Assembly (NCBI RefSeq): GCF_000463075.2
Contig: NZ_AVAQ01000012.1
Span: forward strand, 62,001-126,000
Direction: 5' to 3'
DNA: 64,000 nt
Source: Lactiplantibacillus plantarum EGD-AQ4
GTDB lineage: Bacteria; Bacillota; Bacilli; Lactobacillales; Lactobacillaceae
Shown: positions 34,244 through 42,923 of the stretch, piece by piece
Layout of the letters: each line of letters begins with the position of its first letter
How positions within the stretch are numbered: the stretch's first letter is position 1
The notes under the pieces: generated by a model
The model's database searches: none
What the model saw: the letters and a program-made list of their open reading frames with translations, nothing else
What the model was told of the DNA's origin: nothing
Position numbers and translations under genes: made by a program

Positions 34244-34948
34244 TTAACCCCCTAGATAAGCTTTTTGTACGTCCGCGTTTGCCAACAGCTCCGAACCTTT
34301 GCCGCTCAATTTGACTTGCCCACTCGCCAGAACGTAACCGCGATCGGCAATTTTTAGCGCCTGATTGGCATTTTGTTCAATCAGTAACACGGTCGTACCC
34401 GCTTGATTGATTGCCTTGATAATTTCAAAAATTTCATTAATGAAAATCGGTGCCAAACCCATTGATGGTTCGTCGAGCAACATTAATTTGGGTGCTGCCA
34501 TTAACGCGCGCCCCATCGCTAACATCTGCTGTTCACCACCGGATAACGTTGCGGCATCTTGGTGGCGCCGTTTCTTTAAGATGGGAAAATAGTCATAGAC
34601 TCGTTGGTAAGCATCCGCTAATTGTTGGCGGTCACGACGCAAGAAGGCGCCCATCTGCAGATTTTCTTGCACGGATAATCCAGGAAACACGTGGCGGCCT
34701 TCTGGAACTTGTGAAATTCCGGCTCGCACGATTTTAGGTGCAGCGGTCTTTTGAATCGGTTGGTCTAAATACCGGATGGTGCCACTAGTCGGTCGCATCA
34801 ACCCAGAAATCGTGTGCAGTAACGTCGACTTACCCGCACCATTTGCGCCAATCAAGGTCACGATCTCACCCTGTTTGACTTCAAAACTAACGCCTTTGAC
34901 CGCCTGAATCGCACCGTAGTTCACGACTAAATCTTGTACTTCAAGCAT
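34244..34948 (-). CDS. livF: Branched-chain amino-acid ABC ATPase LivF
   Basis: 234 residues: Walker A GANGAGKST (about 36-44), signature LSGGEQQMLAMGRALM, Walker B LMLLDEPSMGLAP, and the C-terminal LASGQVKLSGKGSELL typical of LivF. It abuts livG without a gap. It forms the ATPase pair with LivG on the cytoplasmic side of LivHM. Confidence 0.92.
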   Translation of the reverse strand: MLEVQDLVVNYGAIQAVKGVSFEVKQGEIVTLIGANGAGKSTLLHTISGLMRPTSGTIRYLDQPIQKTAAPKIVRAGISQVPEGRHVFPGLSVQENLQMGAFLRRDRQQLADAYQRVYDYFPILKKRRHQDAATLSGGEQQMLAMGRALMAAPKLMLLDEPSMGLAPIFINEIFEIIKAINQAGTTVLLIEQNANQALKIADRGYVLASGQVKLSGKGSELLANADVQKAYLGG

Positions 34949-35728
34949 TTACATTCCTCCCAAGTAGGCCTTAATAACCGCTGGATCGTGCTGAATCTCT
35001 TCCGGCGTCCCGGTGGCGAGCAATGCGCCGTGTTCCAGGACGTATAGCCGTTCAACGACGTTCATCACAAGTGACATATCATGTTCGATCAGCACTACTG
35101 TAATGTGAAATTCCTTTTGAATCCGGCGAATCAAACGGGTCAAATCAGCCGTTTCCTCAGGATTCATCCCCGCGGCTGGTTCATCCAAAAAGAGTAACTT
35201 CGGCTTAGTCGCCAAGGCCCGCACGATTTCGAGCCGGCGTTGAATCCCATACGGCAAGTTTTTCGCTGGTTGGTCGGCCACGGCTGTTAAATCAAACATC
35301 GCCAGCAGTTCTTGGGCGGCCACCGTCATCGCATGTTCAGTGCGGTAGTAGTGTGGTAACCGCAAAATACTGGTCGTAAAGCCTTCCCGATAATGATTCG
35401 TCATCGCAATGCGCACGTTATCGAGCACACTCATCGCTTTGAAGACCCGAATATTTTGAAAGGTCCGTGAAATCCCGATTCGAGCAATCGCGGCCGGTTG
35501 TTTACCGTTCAACGCCACCACGCCTTTGTCCGTATAAAAACTAATACTGCCGGCACTGACGCTCGTTTCACCAGTCAATAGGTTGAACAACGTCGTTTTA
35601 CCAGCCCCGTTTGGCCCAATCAGCCCAATCAATTCGTCCTGGTCAAAATGCAGTGAGACGTCCGACACCGCGGTTAGGCCACCGAAATTTTTGACTAAGC
35701 CCTGTGCATCTAATAATCGACTACTCAT
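34949..35728 (-). CDS. livG: Branched-chain amino-acid ABC ATPase LivG
   Basis: 259 residues: Walker A GPNGAGKTT, the LivG-typical insert NIRVFKAMSVLDNVRIAM, the diverged signature LPYGIQRRLEIVRALA (YG instead of SG, usual for LivG), Walker B LLFLDEPAAGMNP, and LLATGTPEEIQHDPAVIKAYLG at the end. I start at MSSRLLD because AGGAGG lies 9 bp upstream; the start overlaps the end of livM by 8 bp. Confidence 0.92.
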   Translation of the reverse strand: MSSRLLDAQGLVKNFGGLTAVSDVSLHFDQDELIGLIGPNGAGKTTLFNLLTGETSVSAGSISFYTDKGVVALNGKQPAAIARIGISRTFQNIRVFKAMSVLDNVRIAMTNHYREGFTTSILRLPHYYRTEHAMTVAAQELLAMFDLTAVADQPAKNLPYGIQRRLEIVRALATKPKLLFLDEPAAGMNPEETADLTRLIRRIQKEFHITVVLIEHDMSLVMNVVERLYVLEHGALLATGTPEEIQHDPAVIKAYLGGM

Positions 35729-36683
35729 GATTGATGGCCTCCTTGCTCCGCCGACGGTTAAACAAGCGGTCAAATGAGAATTCCCACGTGCCTAACAAGC
35801 CTGCTGGTTTAAAAATCATTATTAGAATAAGCGCCAGTGAATAGATAATCATCCGAATCGTCCCAAAGTTTTGGAGCACCGTATCCAGGGCCCCCAAGAC
35901 AATGGCCGCTACGAACGTCCCGGTAATACTGCCGACGCCGCCAAGCACCACGATAATCAAAATCGCAATCGATGCCATAATATTGAAATCACCGGGAGCG
36001 ATCGTTTGAATGTAAGCAGCGTGTAAGGACCCGCCGATTGCTGCGGTGGCGGCGCCAAACACGAAGGCCGCGAGCTTCCAACGGGTCGTATTGATGCCCA
36101 TCGCCCCAGCTGCCAATTCATCGTCACGGACCGCCATGACGGCCCGACCACCACGACTGTGAATAAAGTTGACCGTCACGATCGTCGTCACACACATCAT
36201 GACGTAGACCGTTGCCCACGAAGCCAACGGTGGAATATTGAATAGCCCGGCCGCGCCATTCGTGATTTTCAAGTTGTTGATCAAGATTCGAATGATTTCA
36301 GCCGCACCCATTGTGGCAATTGCGAGATAATCACCACGCAACCGCAACGTTGGAATCCCGACAATAATCGCGGCGATAATGGCAATCACCACGCCGACGA
36401 CTATCGATAGGAAGAAGCCCGCGGGTGTCGCCATCGTCTGGGTCATAATCCCGGTCGCATAGGCACCAATCGCCATAAAGCCGGCGTGACCGAGTGAGAA
36501 TTGACCCGCAAAACCAATAATCAAATTCAACCCAACTGCCAAAATCACGTTGATGCCAATCGTGACGAGCATGTTTTCAATAAATGAATTAATTAGTCCC
36601 ATCAACTCGAAGCCGTCAATCGCCACGAAGCCGACGACCATTACGCCTAACCAAGCAAGATTCGCTTTCAGATTTGCTTTCAT
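35721..36683 (-). CDS. livM: Branched-chain amino-acid ABC permease LivM
   Basis: 320 residues with about nine membrane helices. The motif GFAGQFSLGHAGFMAIGAYA and the region RLRGDYLAIATMGAAEIIRI are diagnostic for LivM, as is VVLGGVGSITGTFVAAIVLG. GGAGG lies 9 bp before the ATG at 36683. The gene follows livH by 13 bp. Confidence 0.92.
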   Translation of the reverse strand: MKANLKANLAWLGVMVVGFVAIDGFELMGLINSFIENMLVTIGINVILAVGLNLIIGFAGQFSLGHAGFMAIGAYATGIMTQTMATPAGFFLSIVVGVVIAIIAAIIVGIPTLRLRGDYLAIATMGAAEIIRILINNLKITNGAAGLFNIPPLASWATVYVMMCVTTIVTVNFIHSRGGRAVMAVRDDELAAGAMGINTTRWKLAAFVFGAATAAIGGSLHAAYIQTIAPGDFNIMASIAILIIVVLGGVGSITGTFVAAIVLGALDTVLQNFGTIRMIIYSLALILIMIFKPAGLLGTWEFSFDRLFNRRRSKEAINHE

Positions 36684-36696
36684 GTTGTGCCGCCTC

Positions 36697-37575
36697 CTAT
36701 ACTTTTTCCTTGGTTCGTTTGCCAAAAATTCCGGCTGGCATAACGAGCAAAATCACGATTAGGACGAAGTAGACGACCGCATCCTTGTATGCGGACAAGC
36801 CGATTGCTTGGACGCCCGTCTCCAAAATGCCGATGATGAAGCCGCCAATCGATGCCCCTGGAACCGAGCCAATGCCACCAATCACCGCGGCGACAAAGGC
36901 CTTGATACCGGGCGTCATACCCATCAACGGGTCAATCGAGTTGTAGTACAGGCCAATCAACACGCCCGCCGCACCGGCCATCGCTGACCCGAGGGCGAAC
37001 GTAAACGAAATCGTGTGGTTCAAGTCAATTCCGACCAACTGAGCCGCTTCTGGATCGACCGATACGGCCCGCATTGCTTTGCCCATCTTGGTACGTTTGA
37101 TAATTAACTCGAGCAAAACCATCAGTAAGCAGGCGGTTCCTAGAATCAATAACTGCACGTTAGAAACGCGTAGCCCACCCCAGTGATAAGTCACCACGTT
37201 GATGGCTTGGGGGAACGACCGCGCGCTCGCACCCACGAAATAGGACATGCCATTTTCAAGTAAGAATGAGACCCCAATCGCCGTAATCAAAGCGGTGATT
37301 CGCGGCGAATGCCGGAGTGGCCGATAAGCGAAATACTCAATGATGACACCACTCACCGCACAGATAATCATTGCCGAACAGAGTGCTTCTAAGAAATTAA
37401 AGTGTAGTGATCTGAGGCTGTAATAGCCCCAAAAGGCGCCCAACATATAAATATCGCCATGCGCGAAGTTAATTAATTTGATAATGCCATAGACCATCGT
37501 GTAGCCCAACGCTAGCAGTGCATAGATGCTGCCAAGCGATAAGCCGTTAATGAGTTGTTGTCCAAATGTCTGCAT
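36697..37575 (-). CDS. livH: Branched-chain amino-acid ABC permease LivH
   Basis: 292 residues, about eight membrane helices: QLINGLSLGSIYALLALGYT at the N-terminus, KLINFAHGDIYMLGAF, and AAVIGGIGSVPGASIGGF near the C-terminus, all LivH signatures. GGGGG precedes the ATG by 7 bp. It forms the membrane channel with LivM. Confidence 0.92.
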   Translation of the reverse strand: MQTFGQQLINGLSLGSIYALLALGYTMVYGIIKLINFAHGDIYMLGAFWGYYSLRSLHFNFLEALCSAMIICAVSGVIIEYFAYRPLRHSPRITALITAIGVSFLLENGMSYFVGASARSFPQAINVVTYHWGGLRVSNVQLLILGTACLLMVLLELIIKRTKMGKAMRAVSVDPEAAQLVGIDLNHTISFTFALGSAMAGAAGVLIGLYYNSIDPLMGMTPGIKAFVAAVIGGIGSVPGASIGGFIIGILETGVQAIGLSAYKDAVVYFVLIVILLVMPAGIFGKRTKEKV

Positions 37576-37602
37576 ATGTGTTCCCCCATGCGCTTACTTA
37601 AG

Positions 37603-38796
37603 CTATTTGACGTTATAAACCTTGCTGACCGTGCCGTTCGTCAACTGTTCAATTGAAATCGTCTTTTCAGGATTATGTTGCTTGTCGATCGTGGTCGTCC
37701 CAGTCACGCCCTTAAAGTTCTTGAGTTTGGCCAAACCATCCGCGATTTTGACGGAGTTCGCTGAACCTTCTTTTTCGATTGCGGACTTGATCATGTAAAC
37801 TGAATCGTAAGCCAACGCGGAGAAGGTTGGTGCCGTGCTACCATACTTGGCTTTGTAGGCGCTCATGAATTTCGAAGCGACCTTGTTCGTTGCACTCGCC
37901 TTAGTTGAGAACGGCGTCGTGTAATAAACGTTGGTGGCGTTCGACTTACCCGCGATTTGGGCCAACTTCGCATCCGCCATCCCGTCACTACCGACGATTG
38001 GAACTTTGATACCCGCTTGGCGTGCTTGTTTAACAATTAGCCCAATTTCGGAATAATAGCCAGGCGCATAAATCGCATCGATCTTTTTATGTTTCAAAGA
38101 AGTCAAAACGGCGTTGAAGTCCTTATCACCTTCCTGGAAGGTCTGGCTGCTGACAACCGTACCGCTGTATTGCTTCTTGAACGCTTTGGTTAGCCCCGTC
38201 CCGTAGTCACTGGAGTTATCGGTCAAAATTGCGACGCGTTTGGCCTTCAACTGCTTGGTCACGAAGTTAGCGGCAGTGGAGCCTTGGAAATTATTCTGAT
38301 AGCAAGCCCGGAATATGTACTTTTGAACCTTGCCACTCTTTTGCAACGTGTAGTCGGGGTCGGTCGCTGATGGACTCACGGATGGCACGGCCGCCTTAGT
38401 CATATTTGGAATGGCTGCGGTCCCAGCGCTCGTTGTAGCTGGTCCAACGACGGCCACGACCTTATCGTTATTGACCAATTGCGCAGCCACTGATGCCGCC
38501 GTGGTGTTCGAAGTCTTATTGTCGCGAATGACCAGTTGGATCTTCTTCTTGGTCCCGCCGACCTTAATACCACCTTGCTTATTGATTTGTTTGACGGCCA
38601 GCTGAATCCCTTGCTTCTGTTGTTCACCATAACCGGCAGCAGAGCCTGATAATTCCATGTTGACCCCGATCTTGATCGTCTTACCTGGATTATTTCCTTG
38701 ACTGGAATTCGACTTGGCGGTTGCACAACCTGCCAACGTCATTGCCATCGCACCAACTGCCGCAATCTGCATCGTTCGTTTTTCCCATGTTTTCAT
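37603..38796 (-). CDS. livJ: Branched-chain amino-acid binding lipoprotein LivJ
   Basis: 397-residue precursor. Lipoprotein signal ending MTLAGC (Cys about 24), then a type I periplasmic-binding fold: IKIGVNMELSGSAAGYGEQQ, VVAVVGPATTSAGTAAIPN, the hinge segment APGYYSEIGLIVKQARQ and SALAYDSVYMIKSAI. It captures leucine, isoleucine or valine outside the membrane and delivers them to LivHM. First structural gene of the operon, behind the Leu-rich leader and attenuator. I prefer the ATG at 38796 over the TTG two codons upstream. Confidence 0.9.
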   Translation of the reverse strand: MKTWEKRTMQIAAVGAMAMTLAGCATAKSNSSQGNNPGKTIKIGVNMELSGSAAGYGEQQKQGIQLAVKQINKQGGIKVGGTKKKIQLVIRDNKTSNTTAASVAAQLVNNDKVVAVVGPATTSAGTAAIPNMTKAAVPSVSPSATDPDYTLQKSGKVQKYIFRACYQNNFQGSTAANFVTKQLKAKRVAILTDNSSDYGTGLTKAFKKQYSGTVVSSQTFQEGDKDFNAVLTSLKHKKIDAIYAPGYYSEIGLIVKQARQAGIKVPIVGSDGMADAKLAQIAGKSNATNVYYTTPFSTKASATNKVASKFMSAYKAKYGSTAPTFSALAYDSVYMIKSAIEKEGSANSVKIADGLAKLKNFKGVTGTTTIDKQHNPEKTISIEQLTNGTVSKVYNVK

Positions 38797-38856
38797 TTTC
38801 AATTCCCACTTTCTTTTTTTGATTGAAACCAGTTGAAACTCTAATCCTCCTTATGT

Positions 38857-38896
38857 CACAAAAAGGCCTCATCCACCGTAGTGAATGAGGCCTTTT
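38857..38896 (-). terminator. Attenuator terminator of the liv operon
   Basis: AAAAGGCCTCAT pairs with ATGAGGCCTTTT on the minus strand, followed by TTTTTGTG, between the leader peptide and livJ. Confidence 0.9.
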
Positions 38897-38943
38897 CATG
38901 GAACTGAGCCTCATTACCACAATGGGAAAGAAGGGCTCAGTTC
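38884..38943 (-). promoter_or_regulatory. Antiterminator and anti-antiterminator segments of the liv attenuator
   Basis: In transcript order: GAACTGAGCC (38943-38934), GGCTCAGTTC (38910-38901) as its perfect complement, and GCCTCATT (38891-38884), which belongs to the terminator 5' arm but can instead pair perfectly with AATGAGGC (38915-38908). The first pairing leaves the terminator free to form; the second prevents it. Confidence 0.8.
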
Positions 38944-38970
38944 ACTTGAATTTTGAGTTTTAGCTCAAGG

Positions 38971-39063
38971 TCAAGTGACCGGGTCCTTCTTCGTTAATAA
39001 TAAGGCTAAGTTTTGAACAGCAAAGGTCGTCAACAAATTGGTTAGGTTAGATTGAATTTTCAT
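38971..39063 (-). CDS. Leu-rich leader peptide, 30 aa
   Basis: ATG at 39061-39063, GAGGTG 8 bp upstream, then 30 codons with seven Leu (positions 7, 10, 11, 19, 21, 22, 23; core NLALLL), all as CTA, TTG or TTA. The stop codon overlaps the first of a series of alternative hairpins leading to the terminator at 38857-38896. This is a leucine-sensing ribosome attenuator for livJHMGF. Confidence 0.82.
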   Translation of the reverse strand: MKIQSNLTNLLTTFAVQNLALLLTKKDPVT

Positions 39064-39112
39064 TGTTGACGCACCTCGCTTTCAAAAAGTTTTTTGTTAG
39101 TTGATGTTTCTT

Positions 39113-39141
39113 AGGTTAATTAATTTTCGGTGATAAGTCAA
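39113..39141 (-). promoter_or_regulatory. Promoter of the liv leader and operon
   Basis: -35 TTGACT (39136-39141), 17 bp, -10 TAACCT (39113-39118) on the minus strand, about 50 bp upstream of the leader start codon. Confidence 0.65.
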
Positions 39142-39220
39142 GCGGATTTTTTAATTATTTTTATATTAATTAAAAAGCATCCCGGAACTGACGGGGTTTC
39201 TCGGACACCAAAAAAATGCC

Positions 39221-39257
39221 AAAAAAAAGAACGACTGACAGTTACGTCACCCGTTCC
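39221..39257 (-). terminator. Terminator after the 72-aa gene
   Basis: GAACG...CGTTC with an inner TGAC/GTCA pair and eight T on the minus strand, 35 bp after the stop codon. Confidence 0.8.
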
Positions 39258-39292
39258 CTTCAAAAATTAGGCCACCATGGTCGTTATTTTAG

Positions 39293-39511
39293 TTAAGCCT
39301 TTAGGAGTTTTTCAACTTCGCTCTTGAGCTTAGCTTCGTCCATACTCATATAAGGCGCTACTTCGTCAGCCGTCTTGTCAGTATCATGACTGTCCGCGTC
39401 CATAAAGTGATTCCAGATCGCATCCCGTACAGGTAACTTGGAATCGCTCCAATCAAACACGTCCGTCATCCGTTCGTCTAACATACTGTTCATTTCAACT
39501 GCTGCAGCCAT
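39293..39511 (-). CDS. Conserved-looking small acidic protein, 72 aa, unknown function
   Basis: 72 residues without a signal or membrane helix: MAAAVEMNSMLDERMTDVFD, WSDSKLPVRDAIWNHFMDAD and a Lys/Glu-rich helix at the end. AAAGGAAG lies 10 bp before the ATG, and a good terminator follows. The sequence is highly charged and probably helical. I do not recognise the family. Confidence 0.7.
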   Translation of the reverse strand: MAAAVEMNSMLDERMTDVFDWSDSKLPVRDAIWNHFMDADSHDTDKTADEVAPYMSMDEAKLKSEVEKLLKA

Positions 39512-39599
39512 ACTAAAACAACTTCCTTTCTAATTTTCGGTACACCTCAATTATAGGTCATCGTTTTAAAAATGGTTAAATTTTGTCTGACTTTTTTTC

Positions 39600-40412
39600 T
39601 TAAGCATTCTTTTGATAAATTGTTCGTAGCGCCGCAATATCAGCTGACGATAAACTGCTCTTGCCTTGCGAGATTGGATACATCACCGATTCTTTGGACG
39701 TACTGTGATCTAATCCCAGTGCGTGTCCAAGTTCATGGACCGCAACGGACTTACTGAACGCTGACGAGTATGAGCCGTTCAGACTGGCTGTCGCATTATT
39801 CCAATACTGAGTACCGCGCCAACTAATCTGTTTGGTGATGTCTGGTCCCCCATGGCCGAGTTCAACACTGGTAGAACCGGCTGACATCTTCTTGTGGTAC
39901 ATCGAGAAAGTGACGGAATTCTGAGTGCCACTCGCTTTGCCCGCAACTAAGTGAACAAGTCCGGTCTGGTTATAAGTTGCGACCGCTTCTTCAAAGACTT
40001 GGCGAGCCGCTTTCGGTAAGTTACTTGAGAATGTGTAGTAATAAGTCTTTTTCAGGGTCGTGTTCTGCACGATAGATTCGATTGGCGTCGCGTCAGTGGT
40101 ACTGGTCGATGACGAAGCCGTCACTGAACTGGATCCACTAGCACTGCTCGTACTCGTCGCGCTATTTGCTGACGAGTTATTTGTGCTGTCGCCTGATGAC
40201 TGAGTCGTTGTCGAGTCAGCCGTCTCACTGGTCTCATCCGCATCTAACAGATGGCTTGATAAGTCCCCAGATAAGGCTGCTGCCAAGTTCTTCTGACTAG
40301 TCTGATATAGGGCAACGGCACGGGGCGCCAACGTATCGTAGTGGCGCCAGCCAAAAATGACCAGTCCAATCAAACAAAGTGCTTTCAACCCACGAATCAG
40401 ATTTTTTAGCAT
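39600..40412 (-). CDS. Secreted matrixin-like zinc metalloprotease
   Basis: 270 residues. An N-terminal hydrophobic segment (LIRGLKALCLIGLVIFGW) acts as signal or membrane anchor; about 70 residues of Ser/Thr-rich linker follow (residues 55-115); the C-terminal half is a metalloprotease domain with the zinc motif HELGHALGLDH (about 227-237) and the Met-turn ESVMYP (about 243-248), as in matrixins (M10). GAGGAG precedes the ATG by 8 bp. It is probably active outside the cell; substrate and propeptide control are unknown. No Cys switch is visible. Confidence 0.85.
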   Translation of the reverse strand: MLKNLIRGLKALCLIGLVIFGWRHYDTLAPRAVALYQTSQKNLAAALSGDLSSHLLDADETSETADSTTTQSSGDSTNNSSANSATSTSSASGSSSVTASSSTSTTDATPIESIVQNTTLKKTYYYTFSSNLPKAARQVFEEAVATYNQTGLVHLVAGKASGTQNSVTFSMYHKKMSAGSTSVELGHGGPDITKQISWRGTQYWNNATASLNGSYSSAFSKSVAVHELGHALGLDHSTSKESVMYPISQGKSSLSSADIAALRTIYQKNA

Positions 40413-40625
40413 TGTGTGCGCTCCTCTTAATATTCTAAAATGGGACGGGGACATTTATTGCTTAATTAAACCACATGTCGCCACCCTTAGACATAGGTTT
40501 TAGTGAATCATTAAGAATATTTAGGAATACCGCAATCTAGTTGTAATCTTAATCCGCTTTCCTCATTAGTTGGGCAAGCCAAGGTATTCGTTTACCCCTT
40601 GACGGACCGGCGTTTTGACGTATCG

Positions 40626-40708
40626 GTTAGTTAGCTTGCTGTTCGTCAGCCATGCACGGCTTAGTCCAACTTGCGGAGCCGGCTAAAAAACCGACTAACG
40701 CTAATGCG
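40626..40708 (+). repeat. Short relative of the structured repeat element
   Basis: About 80 bp containing GCTTGCTGTTCGTCAGCC and TTAGTCCAACTTGCGGAGCC, matching the outer end of the arms of copies A and B (32690-32750), with its own short end complementarity (GTTAGT near 40627 and ACTAAC near 40695). It lies just downstream of the GtrA-like gene terminator. Confidence 0.65.
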
Positions 40709-40725
40709 CCTTGAGCGAGCGGTAA

Positions 40726-40757
40726 TAAAAAAGGCCCGAAGTTGTGCTTCGCGACCT
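40726..40757 (-). terminator. Terminator after the GtrA-like gene
   Basis: AGGTCGCGAAG pairs with CTTCGGGCCT with one bulged base, followed by TTTTTTAT on the minus strand. Confidence 0.8.
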
Positions 40758-40765
40758 CTAGACTG

Positions 40766-41236
40766 CTATTTATTTCGAAAAACATATAATTTCGAGAATA
40801 AGAAATTCCCGATAATCGCCCCAGCTTGACCGAGGATTTTAGCAAGAACTGCTGAGCTACCAATGACGGACATCAGCAACCATAAGATTGCGGCTTCAAT
40901 CAAGTAAGTCACGATCCGCGTGGCATAAAACTTGCCCATTTCACGAAAGACATACTTAGAATGGTGATCGAACACCTTCAGCCGGTCGACCCAAAAGGCG
41001 ACTTGCACGGCAATCACCCAAGAAATCACGTTAGCGACTTGGTATTCCAAACCAATTAAATGGTAGGTCGTATAGAAAGTGGCAAAATTAACGGCCACAC
41101 TAATTAATCCCCACAAAATATAGCGAATCGCTTGATTACGCGTCTCTTTCACGGGCGATAGAATTTGCTTGTCCAACTCTGCCGCCGGTTCTAGGATATC
41201 CGTCACCGTTTCCTCGTTCTGATTCGATTTACTCAT
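40766..41236 (-). CDS. GtrA-like membrane protein
   Basis: 156 residues. A polar N-terminal tail of about 30 residues is followed by four membrane helices with GtrA features (QAIRYILWGLISVAVNFATF, WVIAVQVAFWVDRLKVF, FYATRIVTYLIEAAILWLL, GNFLFSKLYVF). GtrA proteins flip lipid-linked sugars or support glycosylation of wall polymers. I start at MSKSNQ with AGGTG upstream. No glycosyltransferase gene is adjacent. Confidence 0.85.
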   Translation of the reverse strand: MSKSNQNEETVTDILEPAAELDKQILSPVKETRNQAIRYILWGLISVAVNFATFYTTYHLIGLEYQVANVISWVIAVQVAFWVDRLKVFDHHSKYVFREMGKFYATRIVTYLIEAAILWLLMSVIGSSAVLAKILGQAGAIIGNFLFSKLYVFRNK

Positions 41237-41479
41237 GATTATCACACCTGGCTTTCTTGACTCAAACCCCATTATCATGAAATAATTTGTTTTAAGTTGC
41301 ATCATTATCATTCAATGAGTAAAATTCAACACATCTTAATCTTAGCACAGCAGTTAACTATTGGCGATGCCAACTATCTGATTCTATCAAGATAATTATC
41401 CCGCAATATCGGGCAATCCGCCAGAAAGGACACATACTTTTCTCATCGTTAGCTGAAACTAAATGTAAGGAGCGTAACG

Positions 41480-42121
41480 ATGCTTGCATTACTGATTATT
41501 TTTATCATTTATCATTTCATTCATGAACAGTTCGAATTCAGTCGAATCACGCGGTTGAACTATTGGATTATCCCTATCATCATGTTATTTCAATTTTTGC
41601 GGACGTTCACGTGGTCAATCACCAACGGCCTGATGCTGGCTGGCATTCTGGTATTTGCAACAGTCGTCGGTTATTTTCAAGCCAGTCACACGCAATTGAA
41701 AATTGAGCCGGCTGTCCCGCATCATTCAGATGACGAACAATCGACAACTGTTGTGAAAATTGACCCACAGCAAAAGACCGGCACTGGTCAGCCGCCCACG
41801 AATCAATCCACGACCGTCAGTGCACAAGGTGGTCGGCCCTACCTGATCGGCTGGTTATTGACATTGGGGGCGCAGTTAGTGATCGAATGGGCCTATCTCC
41901 ACGAGGAACTCTCATGGGCAACCGTCAATAATGAATTCTTGAAAGAAGTCTTCGCAGACCTCAGATCGATTTATCGTTTTTCTGAAAGCGGTCGCCACAC
42001 GAGTTGGACACTATGGGCGTTGACCGGTGCAACCAGCTTAGCATACACACTTTGGCTCGCGCACCGTTCCCCCGCCGTCCGTCAAGCGGTCTTTAGAACT
42101 CGTATGCGTCACCGTAACTAA
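41480..42121 (+). CDS. Membrane protein of unknown function, 213 aa
   Basis: Three N-terminal helices (LLIIFIIYHFIHEQF, YWIIPIIMLFQFLRTF, GLMLAGILVFATVVGYF) precede a polar loop of about 50 residues rich in Gln, Thr and Pro (85-120), and then come about two further helices (LIGWLLTLGAQLVIEWAYL and LWALTGATSLAYTLWLA) with a basic C-terminus. AAGGAG lies 7 bp before the ATG. It is divergent from the GtrA-like gene and convergent with an XRE regulator. I recognise no family. Confidence 0.75.
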   Translation: MLALLIIFIIYHFIHEQFEFSRITRLNYWIIPIIMLFQFLRTFTWSITNGLMLAGILVFATVVGYFQASHTQLKIEPAVPHHSDDEQSTTVVKIDPQQKTGTGQPPTNQSTTVSAQGGRPYLIGWLLTLGAQLVIEWAYLHEELSWATVNNEFLKEVFADLRSIYRFSESGRHTSWTLWALTGATSLAYTLWLAHRSPAVRQAVFRTRMRHRN

Positions 42122-42212
42122 GCGATCAAACAACGTTCACCTAAATGTCAGCTATCAGTGACTTGTCAATTTCGACACCACACCAACTGTCGTTTTGACT
42201 AGCAGTCCAAGT

Positions 42213-42256
42213 TAAAAACAGCCTAACATCCCCTACCCGGATGTCAGGCTGTTTTA
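42213..42256. terminator. Bidirectional terminator between unknown membrane gene and XRE gene
   Basis: A 16-bp stem AAACAGCCTAACATCC / GGATGTCAGGCTGTTT with one mismatch between convergent genes. Confidence 0.9.
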
Positions 42257-42260
42257 TATA

Positions 42261-42923
42261 TCACGCACGCTTTAGACGCTGAAACGGCATTTCAATCGCC
42301 ATCAAGGCCGCCATCGTCCATACAAATTGGTGCCATACTACGCTAAACAAAAGGCCACTAGCCTCTCCAGCCAGGGCCGCTGATGGCGTGTGTGCGACAG
42401 TACTGGCCGATGGTAGTGCCGTGGCGATATCTGGCCATTCCAGCGCAAGATTCAATGTAAATAACATCATAATTACCCCAAACAAGGTCCACCCTTCGCG
42501 CTTGGTCACCGCCCACTCATCAAAGTGCGGATATTTCAGTAATAACGTGAAGGTCATGACGATCAGAGCGACTGAGGTTAGCTCGCTAAATGAACTATCG
42601 ATTTGTAAAAAATGTAAACAGTAACTCATAACCAACAATCCTAAATTAATGCCATACCCCACTGACAACAGTTTTTGTTGCCGCCGACTCGTGGTCGTTT
42701 GCACTTCATAATGTTGTAACATACGCAAATCTTCTTTCAATAAATAATCAAGTGACAACTCGTAGACCGTACTAATCTGAACTAACATGCCAATATCCGG
42801 ATACGAACGGCCATTTTCCCAGCTGGAAATCGTCTGTCGTGCCACGTGTAATTCTTCAGCAATCGCTGCTTGCGTTAAGTGTTTCTGTTGCCGAACATAC
42901 TTAAAGTTCTCGCCAAGGCTCAT
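42261..42923 (-). CDS. XRE-family regulator with C-terminal membrane helices
   Basis: 220 residues. The N-terminal helix-turn-helix is LTQAAIAEELHVARQTISSWENGRSYPDIG (residues about 16-45). From about residue 85 to the end four to five hydrophobic segments follow (LLSVGYGINLGLLVMSYCLHF, SVALIVMTFTLLLKY, LFGVIMMLFTLNLALEW, WHQFVWTMAALMAI). A DNA-binding head fused to membrane helices suggests a membrane-tethered regulator. GGGAGG lies 7 bp before the ATG at 42923. Target genes are not evident. Confidence 0.82.
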   Translation of the reverse strand: MSLGENFKYVRQQKHLTQAAIAEELHVARQTISSWENGRSYPDIGMLVQISTVYELSLDYLLKEDLRMLQHYEVQTTTSRRQQKLLSVGYGINLGLLVMSYCLHFLQIDSSFSELTSVALIVMTFTLLLKYPHFDEWAVTKREGWTLFGVIMMLFTLNLALEWPDIATALPSASTVAHTPSAALAGEASGLLFSVVWHQFVWTMAALMAIEMPFQRLKRA

